Shown here in pieces: positions 59,144 to 64,000 of a stretch of 64,000 nt of DNA. Numbering within the stretch: position 1 is the first letter of the stretch; the number at the start of each line of letters is the position of its first letter. The position numbers and the translations under genes are program-made. Below the pieces are notes generated by a model, which was not told where the DNA came from, did not search any database, and saw only the letters and a program-made list of their open reading frames with translations. The stretch comes from JAWLHA01 sp041690535 (GTDB taxonomy: Bacteria; Pseudomonadota; Gammaproteobacteria; Thiohalomonadales; Thiohalomonadaceae). The DNA lies in the NCBI GenBank assembly GCA_041690535.1, contig JAWLHA010000017.1, positions 6,429 to 70,428 of the forward strand. The letters run 5' to 3'.

Positions 59144-59935
59144 TCAGGAAGAGGACTGGCGCTGAGCCAGCTTCGCCCGCAGCTCCTCCGGAGTGCGGGC
59201 AATCCTCTCACCCGCCGTGCCGGTGCGCACGCCGAAGTGGGTTTCGGCAAAGTCCTTGGCCGTGAAGTTCGCGATGAAAGGCGGCAGCTCAATCTGCTCG
59301 GCAATGCGCGGCGGCCGTTCGGCTGCATCGATGAGGTTCTGGTAGTCCTCCTCCATGAGCTTGTACAGATAGATGAGACGCAGCTCGTTCTCCCGCGCGG
59401 AAAGGGCCGGATCGGACCGCTGGCGTGAGACAGGTTCGGTCGACTTGGCTCCGCCCCCCGTGGACGATTCCGACCGCGACCGCCCTCCGGGGCCTCGCAA
59501 GAGGGCCAACAAGCCGAGCAACAACCGTTTGAGTGGGCCCGGCGCCCGCTCTTCCGGCTCCGGCCAAACGGGCCGCGAGGACACTCGCTCCGGCGCCGTC
59601 TCCACGGTGCGGTACTCGGGAAACTCCTTGAGCGCCTGGGTCAGATAAACATGGGGAATGGTCCGGTCGAGAAGGTTTTCGATGTAGAGCATGCGGATGC
59701 GCAGTGCATCGTGGTAGTCACAGACCAACCGCAGGCTCTTCGTATTCCCGGTGCCGAACAGCGCCTCCTTGAGGGCCTGGAGGACCCTGCCAAAGCGGCG
59801 AATGAGGGCATCCGGCACCCGAACGAAGCGATCACCGGACTCGTCAGCCGTCTCTTTGAGCACGCGGTACTCGGCAACCACGTCTCTCTCAAGGGTGGTC
59901 AGCTTGCTGTCTATCTGCTTCAACTCGTCACTCAT
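59144..59935 (-). CDS. Hypothetical protein
   Basis: The 263-residue protein starts MSDELKQIDSKLTTLERDVV. Residues 1-120 are helical with basic patches; ~120-185 is a low-complexity Pro/Arg/Ser linker around a short hydrophobic segment (LKRLLLGLLALLRGP), which could attach to the membrane; and ~190-263 is a second helical part containing LRLIYLYKLMEEDYQNLIDAAERPPRIAEQIELPPF (abbreviated by its role). I do not recognise a family. No nearby gene suggests its job. Confidence 0.5.
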   Translation of the reverse strand: MSDELKQIDSKLTTLERDVVAEYRVLKETADESGDRFVRVPDALIRRFGRVLQALKEALFGTGNTKSLRLVCDYHDALRIRMLYIENLLDRTIPHVYLTQALKEFPEYRTVETAPERVSSRPVWPEPEERAPGPLKRLLLGLLALLRGPGGRSRSESSTGGGAKSTEPVSRQRSDPALSARENELRLIYLYKLMEEDYQNLIDAAERPPRIAEQIELPPFIANFTAKDFAETHFGVRTGTAGERIARTPEELRAKLAQRQSSS

Positions 59936-60208
59936 GTCCCACTCCGCACCTGCCGACACGCCCCCCCACAGGGCCGATTCTACTGATTGGGGCCAACCGG
60001 GAACAGCGGCACCACCACCGGCAAAGCCCTTCTGCCACCTGCCCCCCGCCGGAACGAATCCGAATTGTCATCTAGAATGTTAGTAAGCCGCCGTGCTCAC
60101 AGCGAATATTTCTGCCCGTTACACGGGTCGTTTGCCTTTGATTTCAAGATGGTTTTGACCACCCCCCCGATTTGGCGCCGAGCGGCAGAACGAAAACGAG
60201 AGTGCTGC

Positions 60209-60925
60209 ATGATCAGGCAGTTTTCGAGGACAGGGCTCATTCTCTTGCTGGCGATCGCCTTCGATGCCGCGCTGGGGATTCAATCCGACGACGACGCCGA
60301 GGCGCGCCAGCGCGCCGCCGCGGCAATGCAGCGGGGGGACTATGCGGTGGCGTACTGCACCTGGCAACCTCTCGCCCAGAAGGGTTCGGCCGAGGCCCAG
60401 TTCGCGCTTGGGTGGATGTTCCATAACGGGTACGGATTGGCCATCGACGACCGGGCCGCGGTCTCCTGGTGGCAACAGGCTGTCGAGCAGGGGCACCTGG
60501 AGGCGACTTTCTCCCTCGGCAGCCTTTACAGCCTCGGCAGTGAGACCGTGGTTCAGGACTACGCAGCGGCCATGAAGCTTTGGGCCCAGGCTGCGGAGGA
60601 GGGGCACGAGGATGCCCAGCTTGCCCTGCGCCAGTTGATGGGGCGGGAGCTCCCCGAGATTGAGCAGATAACCAAGGAACTGCTGGCGGAGCGTCCGCGG
60701 ATCTTCGGGGAACCCAAGGAGGTGAAGGTGAGCCGAGCCAACGTTCGCAACGGACCCGGGGTCGATCATCGAATCATTGCGGTGGTCGAGGGCGGCAGCC
60801 CCGTGGTGGAGTTTCTGCGCCATGATGACTGGACCAAGATTGGCACCTTCGATCCGCCGCGGGTCGGATGGATCTACGCCCCCTTGATCGGGCGAAAAGA
60901 TCAGCTGGCTGCAGGATTCAACTGA
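60209..60925 (+). CDS. Secreted Sel1-repeat protein with SH3-like domain
   Basis: The 238-residue protein has a signal peptide (MIRQFSRTGLILLLAIAFDAALG). Two to three Sel1-type repeats follow (~30-140): AEAQFALGWMFHNGYGLAIDDRAAVSWWQQAVEQGHLEATFSLGSLY and AAMKLWAQAAEEGHEDAQLAL. The C-terminal part (~165-230) is a bacterial SH3-like domain, VSRANVRNGPGVDHRIIAVVEGGSPVVEFLRHDDWTKI, which often binds peptidoglycan. It likely acts as a periplasmic scaffold near the cell wall. Start chosen for the signal peptide. Confidence 0.8.
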   Translation: MIRQFSRTGLILLLAIAFDAALGIQSDDDAEARQRAAAAMQRGDYAVAYCTWQPLAQKGSAEAQFALGWMFHNGYGLAIDDRAAVSWWQQAVEQGHLEATFSLGSLYSLGSETVVQDYAAAMKLWAQAAEEGHEDAQLALRQLMGRELPEIEQITKELLAERPRIFGEPKEVKVSRANVRNGPGVDHRIIAVVEGGSPVVEFLRHDDWTKIGTFDPPRVGWIYAPLIGRKDQLAAGFN

Positions 60926-61038
60926 GTGCGTTTGCCCACCGCGAGGGCCCCTGGCCCATCGGTGTGGCAGCGCCAACGGCAATCATTTCCAAGGGGGGGA
61001 TGAGAACCACCCCTGCTCTCCGTTGAATGTCTGACGAA

Positions 61039-61689
61039 TCAGGGGATCGATGCACTGGCGACGACCGAGGCGCCAACCGTCTTCGGCCGCATCAAGGCGC
61101 GGATCCGTTCGACGTAGGCCCGGGTCTCTCCGGGGAGTTCCGCTTTGATATCGGCCCAGGTTCTAACCCGTTCGGTGCGGCGATAAGCAGCCCGGACTCG
61201 GTAATAGCCCGCATTGTAACTGGCCAACATGAGAAGAAAACGATCTGGCCCGTGGAACTCTGAACTCCATTTGCGATACAGCGTGCGGTCGTAGTACAGC
61301 CCCGCTGCAATGTTCCAACGCGGGGAGTGGATATCGCCCCACTCGGGATGCTCGCTGCGCACCTCTTCGAAGGTGCTGGGAAGCAACTGCATGACGCCCC
61401 GGGCGTTGGCGTTGCTCCTTGCATGGGCATCGAGCAGCGACTCGGCGACCGCTTGCGCCTTGAACCACCGCCAGTCCACGAAGGGACCGAAGAAACGGTT
61501 GGCGTAATGACGAAACAGATCGTCATATTCGTCGCTGTATTCATCGACCCACAGGCGCACCGGGGGCTCCGGCGACCCGGCGTAAACCGCAGGCATGGAC
61601 AACAGCAACGCCCCGGCCAGCAGCTGCCCCAGGCACCGACGCCGCGCGCCCAACGCTTCGCTTCGGTGGTCTGTCGCCTTCCTCGCCAA
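61039..61689 (-). CDS. Lytic transglycosylase, Slt/MltE-like
   Basis: The 216-residue protein probably starts at TTG with GAGGAGAG ~7 bases upstream; an in-frame TTG lies 18 bases further out. A basic N-terminus and hydrophobic stretch (CLGQLLAGALLLSMPAVYAGS) form a signal peptide. The catalytic domain has the Glu in FKAQAVAESLLDAHARSNANARGVMQLLPSTF, then NIAAGLYYDRTLY and LMLASYNAGYYRV, the usual goose-lysozyme-like motifs. It cleaves peptidoglycan strands in the periplasm. The start codon is the least certain part. Confidence 0.82.
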   Translation of the reverse strand: MARKATDHRSEALGARRRCLGQLLAGALLLSMPAVYAGSPEPPVRLWVDEYSDEYDDLFRHYANRFFGPFVDWRWFKAQAVAESLLDAHARSNANARGVMQLLPSTFEEVRSEHPEWGDIHSPRWNIAAGLYYDRTLYRKWSSEFHGPDRFLLMLASYNAGYYRVRAAYRRTERVRTWADIKAELPGETRAYVERIRALMRPKTVGASVVASASIP

Positions 61690-62222
61690 GCTATCTCTCC
61701 TCGCCAACCCATCACCCTGGATAGAATTTAGGATAGTCGGCAATTGCGAAACTTCCTGCCATCTGGCAAAGCCCCAGCGGCGCGAGGTAGACGTTAGGGC
61801 ATGCGCTCCCCCCCTTGTTATTGGTGAATGCAGGAAAAAAGGGAGGTGACAGACCAGTGAGCGCCCACTAGCCCGCACTTCTCACCCGTCGCCATGGCGA
61901 GGGCGCCGAGGTGCCGTCAGATTTCGGGCGCAATACGCGAGTACGCCAGGAAGAGGCCTGGATCGGCGGGCCGCAGTAGGTGGCCGATGAGAAAGGCGGG
62001 CTAACGTCAGATACCGGAAGATTTTCGAAAGGGGGAGGGAGCAAGAGAACTGTCGGGCGACAGAGCCTTTTCAGTATGGTGCGGTCCGCCCAGCGGGGAA
62101 AACGGCTAACACTGCGCTTGAGAGGGGCGCGACACAAGCGCACAGCACCAAAGGGCGATCATCGTACCCGCAGCCTGAACGCCACAGGGGTGTTCTTCGG
62201 GTGGGCGCTCCGCCGGGTGCCG
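61690..62222. other. Intergenic region without a recognisable gene
   Basis: These 533 bases between two leftward genes hold only a small inverted repeat, CTGTCGGGCGACAG (62050-62063) followed by a short T-run. Open frames here lack family character, signal or ribosome sites. I see no member of the repeat families. Confidence 0.4.
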
Positions 62223-62564
62223 TTACTCCTCCACCGAGGCCTCACGGCGCCCCTTGCCCGATGCCGGGATGAATTTGTTCATCAAACGGATGAACGAACT
62301 GTCGCCGGGTTCGGCACCGGCTTTCGCGGGCGAGTAGTCCTTCACCACGCAAATCGCCCCCGCACGCTCGAATTTTTCCGCCAGTCGCTGCGCCTCGACG
62401 GAGGTGGCACAACGCTTCAGAATGACTTCGCCTTTACTCAGCAACAGGTCGACCTTGGCTTCCGAAAGACCAATGTCCAAGACGAGATTGCTCTTGACGG
62501 TAGCCGCATCGAGGTTAGGCGACAGCTTGCCGGTGAATACAACATGATAAGGTTTATCGCTCAT
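62223..62564 (-). CDS. Small hypothetical protein
   Basis: The 113-residue protein begins MSDKPYHVVFTGKLSPNLDAATVKSNLVLDIGL and includes VDLLLSKGEVILKRCATSVEAQRLAEKFERAGAICVVKDY. This alpha-beta layout (FxGKL...K.NL...L...KVDxLL..G...K......A......AGA.C) recurs at the N-terminus of assorted proteobacterial proteins and looks like a small L7/L12-like or SPOR-like fold. The C-terminal tail is basic (GKGRREASVEE). An upstream in-frame ATG 6 bases earlier is also possible. Function unknown. Confidence 0.6.
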   Translation of the reverse strand: MSDKPYHVVFTGKLSPNLDAATVKSNLVLDIGLSEAKVDLLLSKGEVILKRCATSVEAQRLAEKFERAGAICVVKDYSPAKAGAEPGDSSFIRLMNKFIPASGKGRREASVEE

Positions 62565-62858
62565 GGCCATGGTCCCACTGGATGCGTGGAGCGTTTGCAC
62601 GGTTAAAGCATGGCCAATTCGCCCCTCCCAAACTGTGACCCATTAGTCAATTCCGAAACTTCCGTCCGCATCCCCCTAACCAAAGATGCGCGCGGCGGGC
62701 CCCTCACGGCAAACGCATCTCCATTTGGTCTCCGACCGACGCGCGTCGGCCGGCGAGGCTACAAGGATTTGTCGCCGAACCAGGAGACTTGCGCCCCTCC
62801 GGACCACGTGCCCGACGCCTTTGACAAACCACCACAAGAGGCGGTAAACCGGTATGCT

Positions 62859-63857
62859 ATGAACGGAACCGGACAGGCCGAACCGTCTCAAACCATTGAT
62901 ATGATCGCCAACAGCCTTCAGGAGAGCGTTCGCCTTCAGCGCGAGGCACTTACCGCCATACTCGGGGAGCGCATGCACGACTTCGCGGTCCGTTGTGCCA
63001 GGGTGATGCGCGATCGGTCCGCCCTCGAGGCACTGCTCGCCAAGGCCCTGTCGGAGCTGGCCTCCTGCAAGCATGCCTATGTACTCGATGCCGCAGGGGT
63101 CCAGATAACCGACAACATCACCCGGGAGGGTGCGGACCGCAGCCACTTCGGCCGCGATCGCTCCGGCCGCCCCTACATGCAGGGCATCGTGGGGAGTAGC
63201 GATTTCAAGCTGTCCGAGGCCTACATCAGCCGCAACAAGAAGCGCCCGTCCCTGACCGCGGTGCAGGTCATTCGCGACAGCTTCGGCCACCGTCTCGGCT
63301 TTCTCGGGGCCGACTATGACCTGCGCGAGCTCCCGCACACCGGCGCGATCTACCGCGAGCCCGACAGCTGGCGCCAAATCAAGGGAGATCCGGCCATTCG
63401 CCAGGGGCTGTTCCTGCAGCAGCGGGTGGAGAGCCGGATGGACGCTCACCTGGACGAAATCCTCCCTCTCATGCACGAGCTCATGACCCAGCACGGGGTG
63501 TTCCATGGGAAGCTGCATTTTTCCAGCAACCGGGCGACCGTGTGGCTGGTGGACGATCCTTTCGTCTACCGGATCCTGGGGGTGGAGGACCTGCTCGACC
63601 CCGACATCTGCTTCGCCTACCCGCGGCGGCCGTTCATCGACCGGTCAGTGGTTCCTGCCCGACGGATCATGGAGGTGTTCGAACTGTTGCGCCGCCTGCG
63701 CTTCGCCGATGAGAATGTCTACCTCCGCGCCGGCTCCCTCAATGTGTGCAACGGGATGGTGGCCCTCAATTTCTCCTGTGATGGCTCACACTACATGCGC
63801 TTCGATGAATTCCTCTCCAAGGACATCGGTTTCTGGTTCGGCAGCGTCAGCCGCTGA
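62859..63857 (+). CDS. Stand-alone Cache-like (PDC) sensor protein
   Basis: The 332-residue protein has no signal peptide or membrane span. Residues ~55-160 show a PDC/Cache-like fold: SELASCKHAYVLDAAGVQITDNI, DRSHFGRDRSGRPYMQGIVGSSDFKLSEAYISR and RPSLTAVQVIRDSFGHRLGFLGADYDL. Such domains usually sense small ligands outside the cell and are fused to kinases or cyclases; here the rest (~165-332) is an unrecognised helical part with no GGDEF, EAL or kinase motif. Start at MNGTGQAEPS; no strong ribosome site. The role is likely signalling but unproven. It ends 30 bases before a family B element. Confidence 0.65.
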   Translation: MNGTGQAEPSQTIDMIANSLQESVRLQREALTAILGERMHDFAVRCARVMRDRSALEALLAKALSELASCKHAYVLDAAGVQITDNITREGADRSHFGRDRSGRPYMQGIVGSSDFKLSEAYISRNKKRPSLTAVQVIRDSFGHRLGFLGADYDLRELPHTGAIYREPDSWRQIKGDPAIRQGLFLQQRVESRMDAHLDEILPLMHELMTQHGVFHGKLHFSSNRATVWLVDDPFVYRILGVEDLLDPDICFAYPRRPFIDRSVVPARRIMEVFELLRRLRFADENVYLRAGSLNVCNGMVALNFSCDGSHYMRFDEFLSKDIGFWFGSVSR

Positions 63858-63886
63858 GCCTGAAGGGTGCCGCAGCGGTGTGCCCC

Positions 63887-64000
63887 AGGGTAAACGCATA
63901 CTCACCCAAGAGCGATGTAAGTTCTTGAAAGCAGGTCGTCGGCCGCATGGATTGGTGCAAGGACGCACTTATGCCGCGGGAGGGCAGGATGCCCGAAGCG
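63887..64000. mobile_element. Family B element cut by the window end
   Basis: Left end AGGGTAAACGCATACTCAC, then TAAGTTCTTGAAAGCAGGT and the GCGGCCG interior in the orientation of the 3452-3519 fragment. The right end lies beyond the window. Confidence 0.8.

Overview
The window reads as a chromosome segment of a high-GC, chemolithotrophic, sulfur-oxidising gammaproteobacterium. The evidence is a block yicC-gmk-rpoZ-spoT, a YejK/NdpA nucleoid protein, and a dense set of dissimilatory sulfur genes: a Qmo-type complex with HdrC/HdrB in place of QmoC, sat-aprB-aprA, soeABC, and a secreted protein that looks like a sulfur globule envelope protein. Genus cannot be decided from the sequence alone.

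Layout. 0-9 kb: accessory genes (outer-membrane barrel, FAD oxidoreductase, OsmC, lipoprotein, hemerythrin-PAS histidine kinase, two aspartic-protease-like proteins, EF-hand protein, DUF3579). 9-15 kb: signalling block (CBS protein, REC-TPR regulator, soluble histidine kinase, PP2C phosphatase, Ser/Thr kinase). 15-19 kb: yicC, gmk, rpoZ, spoT. 19-27 kb: rhodaneses, a decayed zinc-ribbon gene, a REC-PilZ-like regulator, a GyrI-like protein, a metallophosphoesterase and a tandem-thioredoxin protein. 27-32 kb: an acyl-carrier-like small protein, a 151-aa protein resembling one domain of sulfur oxygenase reductase, and a CbbQ/CbbO-type AAA+/VWA pair. 32-37 kb: qmoA-qmoB-hdrC-hdrB. 38-50 kb: Cys-cluster protein, aprA-aprB-sat facing left, soeABC facing right, Crp/Fnr regulator, moaA. 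50-64 kb: Kef antiporter, CHRD protein, YejK, sulfur-globule-like repeat protein, response regulator, FKBP-rhodanese fusion, lytic transglycosylase, stand-alone Cache-like protein.

How the genes fit together. Sulfite made in the cytoplasm can be oxidised by two routes encoded back to back here: indirectly through AprBA (sulfite + AMP to APS, electrons to the quinone pool via QmoAB-HdrCB) and Sat (APS + PPi to ATP + sulfate), or directly by the molybdenum enzyme SoeABC. moaA next to soe supplies molybdopterin. Rhodaneses and thioredoxin-fold proteins could move sulfane sulfur, and the repeat protein could coat stored sulfur.

The intergenic spaces carry three families of short non-coding elements with terminal inverted repeats (called A, B and C below), plus an inverted 'CGCCAAG' element that in one copy has expanded into about 22 tandem octamers. 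Family B shows clear target-site duplications. The most interesting functional lead is the small SOR-like protein with a His-x3-His motif, preceded by two palindromes and lying tail to tail with an AAA+/VWA metal-enzyme-activator pair.
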